Shown here: piece by piece, positions 27,153 through 36,333 of the stretch | Position numbering within the stretch: the stretch's first letter is position 1 | Layout of the letters: each line of letters starts with the position of its first letter | Origin: Legionella feeleii | GTDB lineage: Bacteria > Pseudomonadota > Gammaproteobacteria > Legionellales > Legionellaceae | Reading direction: 5' to 3' | Assembly (NCBI RefSeq): GCF_001467625.1 | Contig: NZ_LNYB01000049.1 | Coordinates: 1 to 61,060 of the forward strand | Length of the DNA stretch: 61,060 bases | Program-made: the position numbers and the translations under genes | The notes under the pieces: model-generated | Told to the model about the DNA's origin: nothing | Database searches by the model: none | The model's input: only the letters and a program-made list of their open reading frames with translations

Positions 27153-29759
27153 TTACAATTCCCTAATGCGTTTATAAGCTTCTGGAATAATAAAGAGAGG
27201 GAGTGCGCAAAGAACAATGACTCCCCAATTGAGTAGCGATAAGGGAACTGTGTGAAAAATAGGTTGTAATACAGGCAGATACACCGCTGCGATCTGGAGT
27301 GCTATCATTGCTATAATCGCTGTGAGTAATAGTTTATTAGAAAACCAGCCAATTTCTGACATGGGTTTTTGAAAGCTGCGAAAATTTAAGGTAAGAACAT
27401 TCGCCATGACAACAATGGCTGTAAAAGCCATTGTGTTAGCTATTTCATAGGATTCATTCAAATAAAAATGATAGAGGAAAGAAGCCGTTAAGCTAAGGTA
27501 AGAACCAAACAGTCCTAATAAAAGCAGGGCTTTTTTATCAAAAATGGGTTGATTAATCTGGCGAGGGGGTTGTTTCATACTATTCTTTTCTGCTTGCTCC
27601 AAGCTAAGTGAGATAGCGGTAGCGCTATCAGTAACAAGATTAATCCACAGAATCTGAATGGGCATAAGAATCAAGGGACCACCAATCACTATATTAATCA
27701 GAATGGCTAATAACTCACCCGTATTTGAAGCGGCTAAATAAAGAATAAACTTGCGGATGTTAGCATACTGCCTTCTCCCTTCTTCTATGGCGGCGATAAT
27801 TGAAGCAAAGTTATCATCTGACAAAACCATATCAGCGGCACTTCTGGCTACATCGGTTCCTCTTGTCCCCATGGCGATACCAATATCCGCTTGTTTGAGG
27901 GAAGGGGCATCATTGACGCCATCTCCTGTCATTGCTGTGAGATTGCCTCGGGATTGGAGCAATTTAACAATGCGAAATTTATCTTGTGGAACAGTTCGGG
28001 CGAACAAGATTTTTTGCTCTAATAATTGACATAAAGCGAGATCAGTTAATTCGCTAATCTCCTCACTGGTTACAATTTTTTCAATATCCAAGCCGAGCTG
28101 GGTTGCCAGGGCATGGGCTGTAATAGGAGAGTCGCCTGTAATCATAATGACTCTAATGCCTGCTTGCTCTGCTTGGGTGAGGGCAAGAGGGGCTTCTGAG
28201 CGAGGTGGATCAAACAAACCAATGACGCCCAGGAATGTGAGGTTGGTTTCCGCATCCTGCACAGTAATTTCGGGTTCTTTGGGTATTATTTTTCTAGCGA
28301 TGGCGAGTGTTCTTAAGCCTTGCTTCGCAAAAGCGATATACGCATTTTCAATGTGATCCCGATATTCTTTAGTGAGCTCTTTTTCTTCCTTGCCCATCAA
28401 AAAATGGGTAGAACGGTTCAAGATGGCCTCTGGAGCACCTTTTACATGAACGATGAGATAGGCTTCCGTTTCTTCAACAGTAGACATGCGTTTTCGATTT
28501 GAATCAAAAGCAAATTCTCTAATAACAGGATGATGAGAAAGTTCTAATCCAGCCTTGATGGTGGCAGCAATCAAGGCTGCTTCATCAGGAGAGCCGATTG
28601 CTTGCCATTGCTGGTCAATTTTTTTAATGCAAGCATGGTTGCATTTTTGGCATGTTGTTAATAAGGCTATAAGTTCAGGATAGGATTCAGGCTCGATGAC
28701 CAGCCCTTCTCTCTGGAAATTGCCATGTGGCTCATACCCTGTTCCGGTAACTGAAAATACGCCATCGGCTGTCCAAATTTTTTGAACCGTCATTTCATTA
28801 CGGGTCAGTGTCCCTGTTTTATCAGTGCAGATAACCGAGACTGCACCTAATGTTTCTGCAGCTTGAAGGCGGCGTAACAAGACTTTCTTATGAGCCATTC
28901 TTTTTGCGCCTAATGCCAGGGCAATTGTGACAACAGCGGGAAGACCCTCGGGAATAGCGGAAACAGCTAATGATATCCCTGTCATAAGCATCGTTATAAT
29001 ATTTTTACCACCAAGTACGCCGGCAATGATTACCAGAGAAGAAATAAGAAGTGCTATAAGTCCAAATTGCTTGCCGAGCGTTTCCAGTTGATGTTGAAGT
29101 TTTGTTTTCGTTTCTTTAATGGTTCCCGTTAGTTGCGCAATACGTCCGAATTCGGTATTCATGCCAATCTCAACAACCAGGCCTTCACCATGCCCACTGA
29201 CAATATGGGTTCCCATAAAGGCAATATTGCGTCTATCAGTGAGTATTGTTTTTTCTGCTAAGGCTTCTGTTAGCTTTGCAACAGGTGCCGATTCGCCAGT
29301 TAGTTCAGCTTCATTGACTAATAAATCAACTGCATGAGTGACCCGAATGTCTGCGGGAACAATATTGCCTTCCTGTAAAAGGACGCAATCGCCGGGAAGG
29401 AGTTTTTTGACATCAATGAGTTCTTTTTCGCCATTGCGGATAATGTAACACGAAGGGGATAGTAACGATTTCAGTTTTTGTATCGTTGTTTCTGCTCGCC
29501 ATTCCTGAAAAAAGCCCAGAAGCCCATTAAAAATAACAATAGCAAGAATAGCCAGGGCATCCCAAAGATCACCAAGAAAAAAAGAGATAGCCATTGCGAA
29601 AAGCAAAACAAAAATCAGGAGATTAACGAATTGTCTTGCCAGCATGGAGTACCATGGCACAGTTTCGAAATCTTTCAGTTCGTTTGTGCCATAGTTCTTG
29701 GGTTGTTCAGCTAAAACTCTTTTTACTTCCGCTACGCTTAATGCGTGCCATGACTGCAT
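27153..29759 (-). CDS. P2-type cation ATPase, Ca2+-pump-like
   Basis: This is an 868-residue P-type ATPase. Motifs are LTGESAPV, CTDKTGTLTRNEM and TGDGVNDAPSL. The ion-binding helices resemble SERCA: PEGLP in M4, SNTGELLAIL in M5 and WINLVTDSATA in M6, with the Asn, Glu, Thr and Asp ligands kept. This predicts Ca2+ (or Mn2+) export. I use the ATG at 29759, preceded by AAGGAAGGATCC, rather than the upstream TTG at 29780. A P2-type pump, CtpF, lies in the mycobacterial DosR dormancy regulon, a parallel worth noting. Confidence 0.9.
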   Translation of the reverse strand: MQSWHALSVAEVKRVLAEQPKNYGTNELKDFETVPWYSMLARQFVNLLIFVLLFAMAISFFLGDLWDALAILAIVIFNGLLGFFQEWRAETTIQKLKSLLSPSCYIIRNGEKELIDVKKLLPGDCVLLQEGNIVPADIRVTHAVDLLVNEAELTGESAPVAKLTEALAEKTILTDRRNIAFMGTHIVSGHGEGLVVEIGMNTEFGRIAQLTGTIKETKTKLQHQLETLGKQFGLIALLISSLVIIAGVLGGKNIITMLMTGISLAVSAIPEGLPAVVTIALALGAKRMAHKKVLLRRLQAAETLGAVSVICTDKTGTLTRNEMTVQKIWTADGVFSVTGTGYEPHGNFQREGLVIEPESYPELIALLTTCQKCNHACIKKIDQQWQAIGSPDEAALIAATIKAGLELSHHPVIREFAFDSNRKRMSTVEETEAYLIVHVKGAPEAILNRSTHFLMGKEEKELTKEYRDHIENAYIAFAKQGLRTLAIARKIIPKEPEITVQDAETNLTFLGVIGLFDPPRSEAPLALTQAEQAGIRVIMITGDSPITAHALATQLGLDIEKIVTSEEISELTDLALCQLLEQKILFARTVPQDKFRIVKLLQSRGNLTAMTGDGVNDAPSLKQADIGIAMGTRGTDVARSAADMVLSDDNFASIIAAIEEGRRQYANIRKFILYLAASNTGELLAILINIVIGGPLILMPIQILWINLVTDSATAISLSLEQAEKNSMKQPPRQINQPIFDKKALLLLGLFGSYLSLTASFLYHFYLNESYEIANTMAFTAIVVMANVLTLNFRSFQKPMSEIGWFSNKLLLTAIIAMIALQIAAVYLPVLQPIFHTVPLSLLNWGVIVLCALPLFIIPEAYKRIREL

Positions 29760-29821
29760 GATGGGATCCTTCCTTTTCAAACAACCCTAAGCCATTTTAT
29801 GAAAATTGAAGCCTGTCTATT

Positions 29822-30544
29822 TTAGCCGAGCTTATTTAATTCCGCATAGAGACTTAACAAACCCAAGATGAGGCTGAAACAAGCAATAAAAAATCCCAAA
29901 AGCCTTGAAATCAAAAAAGAAAATTTATCGGCTCGTTGAATGAGTAGGGATACCATAAAGCCATTGAGCCCATCGGTTGCCATCATCCCCAACATAAAAA
30001 ACAGGCCAAGCAGGGCTGCAAAATACCAATGATTTGAAGAAGACATTGAAATGGAAAATAAGGCGACCTGGCTAAAGGTATCAAAGGAAAAAGCAAAAAG
30101 AGCGCCAATTAAAGTAATCCAGAACGCATTATATCGTTTCAGGGTGAGGGCGAAAAAGCCTCCTATACTGGTTGTGGTTGGCGGGTGTAATTTTTTTTTG
30201 TGGAGTAAACTGCTATAAAGCGTGATTAATCCAAAAACCAATAAGAAAAAGATGGATATGTAGCTTCCTAACGGCTCAAGCCATGTTGGGAATTGGGCTC
30301 GAATCATGCCGTTACTGATAATCACACTGAGAATAATGACCACTAACCCGTGTCCCAACGAAAATAGAAAACCCACACGCTTTGACAGTTGATTATTTGC
30401 TCTAAGCGTTCTGGTGATGGAGTCAATGGTTGCTATATGGTCCAAATCCAGACCATGGCGCAATCCTAATCCAAATACAAAAAGGATAATTAGTAGAGTG
30501 GAGTTAGTTATTGTATTAATGGTTTTGATCCTTTTTAGAGACAA
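29822..30544 (-). CDS. NiCoT family nickel/cobalt permease
   Basis: This is a 240-residue high-affinity nickel permease of the HoxN/NixA class, with six or more hydrophobic helices. Signature elements are RHGLDLDHIATIDS in helix II (the H-x4-D-H nickel motif), SLGHGLVV, FSFDTFSQVALF and GMMATDGLNG. It is shorter than HoxN. The start is a TTG with a poor ribosome site; an ATT at 30520 with AGGA upstream is an alternative. It diverges from hypA by 53 bases, so nickel uptake and hydrogenase assembly probably share control. Confidence 0.87.
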   Translation of the reverse strand: MSLKRIKTINTITNSTLLIILFVFGLGLRHGLDLDHIATIDSITRTLRANNQLSKRVGFLFSLGHGLVVIILSVIISNGMIRAQFPTWLEPLGSYISIFFLLVFGLITLYSSLLHKKKLHPPTTTSIGGFFALTLKRYNAFWITLIGALFAFSFDTFSQVALFSISMSSSNHWYFAALLGLFFMLGMMATDGLNGFMVSLLIQRADKFSFLISRLLGFFIACFSLILGLLSLYAELNKLG

Positions 30545-30597
30545 GTTATTTTTTAAGATCTAAGCTGTTATGTCTATACCTGATAATTAATTTTAAT
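30545..30597. promoter_or_regulatory. compact divergent promoter, nickel permease / hydrogenase operon
   Basis: This 53-base gap must hold the start signals for both the minus-strand metal-transport block and the plus-strand hyp-hyd operon. GATAAT at 30582-30587 is a good -10 for hypA and would start transcription within about 5 bases of the hypA ATG. No FNR-type TTGAT-N4-ATCAA box is present. Confidence 0.45.
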
Positions 30598-30939
30598 ATG
30601 CATGAACTAACACTCTCTCGCGCTATTCTTGAAATCGTTAAGGAGCGAGCCGCCGAAATCCATTGCCAGTCGGTAAAGAAAATTTATCTGGAGGTTGGAG
30701 AATTAAGCGGCATTGATCAGGAATCTTTACGGTTTAGTTTTAGTGTGGTGGCCAGAGGCGGCATCGCCGAAAATGCGAGTCTGGAGATCATCGACATCAA
30801 GGGACAGGCCATCTGTGACTTTTGCCAGGAAACTGTTATGCTTAAAAATTATTATGATGGCTGCAAGATTTGTGGGCAATATTCGTTAAGAATAATCCAG
30901 GGTGAAGAGCTGCGTGTTAAATCGATGGAGGTCGAATAA
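30598..30939 (+). CDS. hypA: hydrogenase nickel chaperone HypA
   Basis: This is a 113-residue metallochaperone delivering Ni2+ to the hydrogenase large subunit with HypB. The N-terminal MHELTLS holds the nickel-binding His2-Glu3. The zinc site has two CxxC pairs, CDFC and CKIC, near residues 73-94. No Shine-Dalgarno sequence is visible, and a -10 box ends 10 bases upstream, so the mRNA may be leaderless. It is the first of eleven tightly packed genes. Confidence 0.95.
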   Translation: MHELTLSRAILEIVKERAAEIHCQSVKKIYLEVGELSGIDQESLRFSFSVVARGGIAENASLEIIDIKGQAICDFCQETVMLKNYYDGCKICGQYSLRIIQGEELRVKSMEVE

Positions 30940-31688
30940 TGTGTGGACTTTGCGGTTGTTCAGGTTCAGAAAGAGACCATCATGAGCATCATGAAGATGC
31001 CAATTTATTACATACCCATCACCATGATGCAGGCGAGCTTGTTGCAATTGAGCAAGAAATACTGGCAAAAAACCATGAGTTCGTCGAAATCAATCGCCGT
31101 ACTTTTTTAAACAATAAAATTACTGCTATCAATTTGATGTCAAGTCCTGGCTCAGGTAAAACAACCTTACTTGCCAAAGCGATTGCCGACTTAAAGCATC
31201 GCCTGGATATAGCCGTGGTCGTCGGTGATCAACAAACAAATTATGATGCTGAAAAAATTAAGGCAAGTGGTGGGGAAGCGATTCAAATCAATACAGGCAA
31301 AGTCTGTCATTTAGATGCGCATATGGTTGGTCATGCTGTTGAAAACCTTTCGTTAAAAAATTACTCCCTTCTTGTTATTGAAAATGTAGGCAATCTGGTC
31401 TGTCCTGCTTTATTTGATTTGGGTGAGGCCTATAAAGTAGTGATTCTTTCTGTAACAGAAGGGGATAATAAGCCGTTAAAATACCCGGAAATGTTCCGTA
31501 AAGCAGATTTATTATTACTCACTAAAACGGATTTATTGCCTTATGTTGATTTTGATATCAATCGCTGTATTGCAGATGTAAAAAAAATTAATCCAAAGGT
31601 GAATGTGTTGCCTGTTTCTGCAACAACGGGAGAGGGTTTAGATAAATGGTATGAATGGCTGGAAGCAATACAAGTGAATAATGGCTGA
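30939..31688 (+). CDS. hypB: hydrogenase nickel-insertion GTPase HypB
   Basis: This is a 249-residue SIMIBI-class GTPase that drives Ni2+ insertion. The N-terminus has the high-affinity nickel site MCGLCGCSG (CxxCxC), followed by a His-rich stretch (DHHEHHED, HTHHHD) that can store nickel. The P-loop is SSPGSGKTTLL; further G motifs are VIENVGNLVCPA and TKTDLL. GGAGG precedes the ATG, which overlaps the hypA stop. All required residues are present. Confidence 0.96.
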   Translation: MCGLCGCSGSERDHHEHHEDANLLHTHHHDAGELVAIEQEILAKNHEFVEINRRTFLNNKITAINLMSSPGSGKTTLLAKAIADLKHRLDIAVVVGDQQTNYDAEKIKASGGEAIQINTGKVCHLDAHMVGHAVENLSLKNYSLLVIENVGNLVCPALFDLGEAYKVVILSVTEGDNKPLKYPEMFRKADLLLLTKTDLLPYVDFDINRCIADVKKINPKVNVLPVSATTGEGLDKWYEWLEAIQVNNG

Positions 31689-33930
31689 GATAGAAAGATT
31701 ACGGATTTTAATTAAAGGCCAGGTTCAGGGAGTCGGCTTTCGTCCTCATGTATACCGCGTTGCTCAGCACTTAAATCTAACTGGATGGGTGCAAAATAAT
31801 ACGATAGGTGTCCTGATTGAAGTGCAGGGAATGTCTGTTTCTTCTTTTCTTTCCCACCTGTTAACGTCGTTACCGCCGTTAGCCAGGATTCACGATATTG
31901 AAACAAGCAATCTTGCTTTAATCGCTAATGAAAACCATTTTCTTATCCTTGAAAGTCAAAAAACCGGTGCTTCACGCGGCATTATATCGCCTGATATGAG
32001 TCCTTGTCCTGATTGCCTGAGAGAGCTTTTTAATCCTGATAGCCGCTATTATTACTATCCCTTTCTGAACTGTACACAATGTGGTCCACGGTTTTCGATT
32101 ACTAAGGAATTACCTTATGATCGTTGCCAGACATCGATGGGTGAATTTACTTTATGCCCGTCTTGCAAGCGTGATTATAGTTCGCCTGAGAATCGCCGCT
32201 ATCATGCTCAACCTACGGCTTGTAAAGACTGTGGTCCAGCACTTTCCGTTTCCATTCAAGCCATTGCCCAAGCGCTATTGGAAGGAAAAATTATTGCTCT
32301 CAAAGGAGTGGGTGGCTATCAACTACTTTGTGATGCAAGAAATAATGAGACTATTCAACGATTACGTCAAAAAAAATACCGTGAAGCAAAACCATTGGCG
32401 TTAATGGTGCTAAATTGCATGAGTGCTGAGAAATTTGTAACGGTCAGTGATAAAGAGAAAGAGAGTCTCAGCAGCCAGGCGCGACCTATCGTATTATTAA
32501 AAAAGAAGCAGGAAATTCTTCCGGAAATTATTGCCCCAGGTTTATCTGATCTGGGTGTGATGTTGCCTTCTTCCCCCTTGCATTATTTATTGTTCCACGC
32601 TCTGGCAGGTTATCCGGAGGGTTTGCAATGGCTGGATGAGCCTCATTCATTGGTATTGATTGCAACAAGTGCCAATATGGCAGGGAATCCTTTAATGATC
32701 GAGGATGAAAAGGCGCATAATGAGTTAATAGCGATTGCTGATTTAGTGATTTCTTATAATCGCCAGGTGGTTACTCGTGTCGATGATTCAGTCATGCGTT
32801 TTATCAATAACCAGCCTCGTTTTATACGCCGTGCGCGAGGATTTTCACCTATCAGTGTTCAATTGCCTTTTTCCATACCTTCAACCCTGGCTTTAGGGGG
32901 GCATCTTAAGAATACGTTTTGTATAACGCGGGGGAATGAAGCGTTTATTTCTCAACATATAGGAAGTTTAACGAATAAAGAAACGATTGATTTTTTTCAT
33001 GAGTCACTCTCTCACTGGATGCGATTTCTTGACGTGACAGTGGAACGGATTGCCTGTGATTTGCATCCTGATTTTTATACAACAAGCTTTGCTAATCACT
33101 ATGATTTGCCAGTCATTTCTGTACAGCATCATCAGGCTCATTTGGCAGCGGTTGCCGCAGAGTATCATATTTTGGATCCCGCCTTGGGTATCGTGTTAGA
33201 CGGATACGGGTATGGATGGGATGGTAAGGCTTGGGGAGGGGAATTATTTCTTCTCGAAAATAGACAAATTCAAAGATTAGGGCATTTTTATCCCCTGCCT
33301 CAACCCGGTGGAGAGCGAGCGATTCACGAGCCTTGGCGGATGGCTGCTGCAATTTTACATGGTTTGCAAAAAGAGGATGAGATAATTCGCCGATTTTCCG
33401 ACAAGCCGCATGTTTCCGAGTTGATTCATTGGCTAAAAAGCAGTAATTCTTTGCCGACTACCAGTAGTTGTGGTCGTCTTTTTGATGCAGCAAGTGCTCT
33501 ATTAGGCATCAACACGATTTCTCAATACGAAGGGCAAGCGCCTATGCAGCTTGAAAGCTTGGTCACTAATCCTGAAGTGTTTGAAGGGGGGTGGACTGTC
33601 GCCAACAATCAAATCAATTTTTTACCCACATTCAGCCAGTTACTTGATAGGGATCCCAGGGGTGGTGCCAATGTTTTTCATGGTACTTTAATTGCGGGTT
33701 TGGTGGATTGGATTATGATTGAGGTAAGAAAAACTTCGATCAGGCAGATCTTATTAAGTGGTGGATGTTTTTTAAACCAGGTGCTTGCAGAAGGGTTGAT
33801 AAAACAATTGGAAGGTAGAGGGCTGAAAGTCTATTTACCGCAACAAGTGCCTGTCAATGATGGTGGCATTTCGTTGGGACAGGCATGGCTGGCTGGTAAT
33901 TACAAGGAGACAGAATTCCTATGTGTTTAG
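31681..33930 (+). CDS. hypF: carbamoyltransferase HypF
   Basis: This is a 749-residue enzyme making the thiocarbamate on HypE from carbamoyl phosphate and ATP, the source of the active-site cyanide ligands. Domains in order are acylphosphatase (GQVQGVGFRPHVYRVAQ), two zinc fingers (CPDC...CTQC and CPSC...CKDC, about 105-185), a YrdC-like adenylation domain (about 190-380), and a Kae1-like carbamoyltransferase (VQHHQAHLAAV; ILLSGGCFLNQ). Length is normal. Its start overlaps the hypB end by 8 bases. Confidence 0.96.
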   Translation: MAEIERLRILIKGQVQGVGFRPHVYRVAQHLNLTGWVQNNTIGVLIEVQGMSVSSFLSHLLTSLPPLARIHDIETSNLALIANENHFLILESQKTGASRGIISPDMSPCPDCLRELFNPDSRYYYYPFLNCTQCGPRFSITKELPYDRCQTSMGEFTLCPSCKRDYSSPENRRYHAQPTACKDCGPALSVSIQAIAQALLEGKIIALKGVGGYQLLCDARNNETIQRLRQKKYREAKPLALMVLNCMSAEKFVTVSDKEKESLSSQARPIVLLKKKQEILPEIIAPGLSDLGVMLPSSPLHYLLFHALAGYPEGLQWLDEPHSLVLIATSANMAGNPLMIEDEKAHNELIAIADLVISYNRQVVTRVDDSVMRFINNQPRFIRRARGFSPISVQLPFSIPSTLALGGHLKNTFCITRGNEAFISQHIGSLTNKETIDFFHESLSHWMRFLDVTVERIACDLHPDFYTTSFANHYDLPVISVQHHQAHLAAVAAEYHILDPALGIVLDGYGYGWDGKAWGGELFLLENRQIQRLGHFYPLPQPGGERAIHEPWRMAAAILHGLQKEDEIIRRFSDKPHVSELIHWLKSSNSLPTTSSCGRLFDAASALLGINTISQYEGQAPMQLESLVTNPEVFEGGWTVANNQINFLPTFSQLLDRDPRGGANVFHGTLIAGLVDWIMIEVRKTSIRQILLSGGCFLNQVLAEGLIKQLEGRGLKVYLPQQVPVNDGGISLGQAWLAGNYKETEFLCV

Positions 33931-34142
33931 CGCTTCCTGCTCAAGTCATTCGATTGCTGGACGCTCAAAGAGCGCTAGTGAATTTAGGCGGCATTGAAAA
34001 AGAAATTTCGATCGCCCTATTAGAACAAGTCAAAGAGGGTGATTACGTTATTCTTCATGTGGGATATGCTCTGACAAGGCTGGATGAAGAAGAAGCCAAA
34101 AAAACACTGATGTTATTTGCTGAAATGCAGGAAGCCCAATGA
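33921..34142 (+). CDS. hypC: hydrogenase assembly chaperone HypC
   Basis: This is a 73-residue HypC/HybG chaperone that binds HypD and carries the Fe(CN)2CO unit to the large-subunit precursor. The essential N-terminal Cys2 is present in MCLALPAQVI, followed by the OB-like core (ALVNLGGIEKEISIALL and GDYVILHVGYAL). It overlaps hypF by 10 bases and hypD by 4, so translation is coupled. Confidence 0.95.
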   Translation: MCLALPAQVIRLLDAQRALVNLGGIEKEISIALLEQVKEGDYVILHVGYALTRLDEEEAKKTLMLFAEMQEAQ

Positions 34143-35254
34143 AATACATTACTGATTTTCGTAATGCCGAGTTTGCGAAAATAATAACCAAAGAGATTTT
34201 TAATAAGGCATCGTCTGGGCGGCAGTATCGCTTGATGGAGTTTTGTGGTGGGCATACTCATACCATACATCGTTATGGTCTCCCAAGTCTTTTACCCAAT
34301 AATGTAGAAATGATTCACGGCCCTGGATGCCCTGTGTGCGTTTTACCTATAAACCGCATTGATAAGGCAATTGCTCTGGCTACTTTATCAAACGTTATTT
34401 TTTGTAGTTATGGTGATATGTTGCGTGTGCCAGGTTCCAATCAGCAAAGCCTATTGCAGGTAAAAGGAAAGGGAGCTGATGTCAGGATGGTTTATTCGGT
34501 GGATGACGCATTGCGCTTGGCGAAACTTAATCCGGAGAGAGACGTTGTTTTTTTTGCTATTGGCTTTGAAACAACAACGCCGCCTACAGCGTATGCGATT
34601 AAAGAGGCTGCAAGATTAAGTTTGTCTAATTTTTCAGTATTTTGTAATCATGTATTAACGCCTCCAGCCATGAATTCCCTTTTGCAATCATCGGGCGATG
34701 AGGAGAGTATTCATAATCTGGATGGATTTATAGGACCGGCCCATGTAAGCATTGTGACAGGTAGCCAGGCCTATGAACCAATAAGTAAAACCTATAAAAA
34801 GCCCATTGTTATTTCAGGATTTGAACCACTTGATGTTCTGCATTCCATTTTAATGTTGATTGAGCAAATTAACAAAGGGCACAGTGATGTTGAAATTCAA
34901 TACACACGTGCAGTGACTCGAGAAGGAAATTTAAAGTCACAAGCTATCACAAGAGACGTGTTTGAATTGCGTTCCAATTTTGAGTGGCGCGGGTTGGGTA
35001 ATATCCCGGAAAGTGCCTTGCAAATTAAAACCACTTGCGAGCGTTTTGATGCGGAAAAGCGTTTTTTGTTGCCCGATCTTCCTGGTGTTGAACATAAGCA
35101 ATGTGATTGCGGGGCTATTTTACGCGGTATAAAAAAACCGAGTGATTGCAAATTATTTGCCAAGGTGTGTACACCCCAAAATCCTTTGGGTTCTTGTATG
35201 GTTTCCTCTGAAGGAGCCTGCGCTGCGGTTTATGCATACGGAAGGGGGCGTTAA
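34139..35254 (+). CDS. hypD: hydrogenase Fe-cofactor scaffold HypD
   Basis: This is a 371-residue [4Fe-4S] scaffold on which the Fe(CN)2CO centre is built. Conserved motifs are FCGGHTHTIHRYG, HGPGCPVCVLP, GFETTTPPTA and the cluster-binding C-terminal segment with CDCGAILRG and CTPQNPLGSCMVS. All expected cysteines are visible. The ATG overlaps the hypC stop in ATGA form. Confidence 0.96.
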   Translation: MKYITDFRNAEFAKIITKEIFNKASSGRQYRLMEFCGGHTHTIHRYGLPSLLPNNVEMIHGPGCPVCVLPINRIDKAIALATLSNVIFCSYGDMLRVPGSNQQSLLQVKGKGADVRMVYSVDDALRLAKLNPERDVVFFAIGFETTTPPTAYAIKEAARLSLSNFSVFCNHVLTPPAMNSLLQSSGDEESIHNLDGFIGPAHVSIVTGSQAYEPISKTYKKPIVISGFEPLDVLHSILMLIEQINKGHSDVEIQYTRAVTREGNLKSQAITRDVFELRSNFEWRGLGNIPESALQIKTTCERFDAEKRFLLPDLPGVEHKQCDCGAILRGIKKPSDCKLFAKVCTPQNPLGSCMVSSEGACAAVYAYGRGR

Positions 35255-35256
35255 AG

Positions 35257-36312
35257 ATGGAAACTATCAGCCAAAGAAGGGTGGCAGGACCAAAATTAAA
35301 TATTAAAAACGGTATTATTGATTTGAGCCATGGCAGTGGTGGACGAGCAATGGTGCAATTAATTAACGAGATTTTTTTGCCTGCCTTTAATAATCCCTGG
35401 CTCGGACAAAAAAATGATCAAGCCTGTTTTTCTGTGGAGTCCGGGCGAATGGTAATGAGCACCGATGCTCATGTTATTTCCCCTTTATTTTTCCCAGGGG
35501 GAAATATTGGCTCCTTATCGGTGCATGGAACGATAAACGATATTGCCATGGCCGGGGCGAAACCACTGTATTTGTCAGCAAGTTTTATTTTAGAAGAAGG
35601 CTTTCCACTGGCGGACTTAAAAAAAATTGTGACCTCAATGGCAGAGGCTGCCCTTGCTGCTAATGTGGCGATTATTGCCGGAGATACAAAAGTTGTAGAA
35701 CGTGGTAAAGGGGACGGGGTATTTATTAGTACCACGGGATTGGGCGTAGTGCCTCAGGGAGTTTGTATTTCCGGCGATCAAGCAAGGCCAGGTGACAAGG
35801 TTATTCTCAGCGGTTATGTGGGTGATCATGGCATTGCTGTTCTATCTCAGCGCAATAATTTGGAGTTTTTAACAACAATCAAATCGGATACAGCCGCTTT
35901 GAATGGGTTGGTTAGCCACATGCTTGATGCGGTACCTTCACTTCATTGTCTTCGCGATCCTACGCGAGGTGGCGTGGCATCGACTTTAAATGAATGGGCG
36001 GAACAATCTGGGGTTGGCTTTGTTATCGATGAAGACCAAATTCCTATCCGTACGGAAGTGGCAAGTGCTTGCGAACTGCTGGGTTTAGATGCGTTATATG
36101 TGGCCAATGAGGGCAAGCTCTTGGCCATCTGTGCTGCAGAAGAGGCTGATAAGTTAATCGCAACCATGCGAAGCCATCCCTTAGGTCAAGAAGCAGCAAT
36201 CATTGGAGACGTCGTAGAAGATCCCAGGCATTTTGTACAATTGCGTACAAAATTAGGAGGACTACGAATTATGGATTGGTTAAGTGGAGATCAGTTACCA
36301 CGAATTTGCTAA
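35257..36312 (+). CDS. hypE: hydrogenase cyanide-ligand synthase HypE
   Basis: This is a 351-residue PurM-like ATPase that dehydrates its own C-terminal thiocarbamate to thiocyanate. The ATP-binding LSHGSGGRAMVQLI and the core strand VSMSTDAHV-like segment (VMSTDAHVISPL) are intact. The protein ends LPRIC, the invariant tail whose terminal Cys accepts the carbamoyl group from HypF. It starts 3 bases after hypD. Confidence 0.96.
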   Translation: METISQRRVAGPKLNIKNGIIDLSHGSGGRAMVQLINEIFLPAFNNPWLGQKNDQACFSVESGRMVMSTDAHVISPLFFPGGNIGSLSVHGTINDIAMAGAKPLYLSASFILEEGFPLADLKKIVTSMAEAALAANVAIIAGDTKVVERGKGDGVFISTTGLGVVPQGVCISGDQARPGDKVILSGYVGDHGIAVLSQRNNLEFLTTIKSDTAALNGLVSHMLDAVPSLHCLRDPTRGGVASTLNEWAEQSGVGFVIDEDQIPIRTEVASACELLGLDALYVANEGKLLAICAAEEADKLIATMRSHPLGQEAAIIGDVVEDPRHFVQLRTKLGGLRIMDWLSGDQLPRIC

Positions 36313-36333
36313 CTCGCTAAGGATGAGGCTGGT

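Noticed and set aside
30545-30597. FNR-type operator before the hydrogenase operon
   Set aside because: No TTGAT-N4-ATCAA match is present in the 53-base gap.
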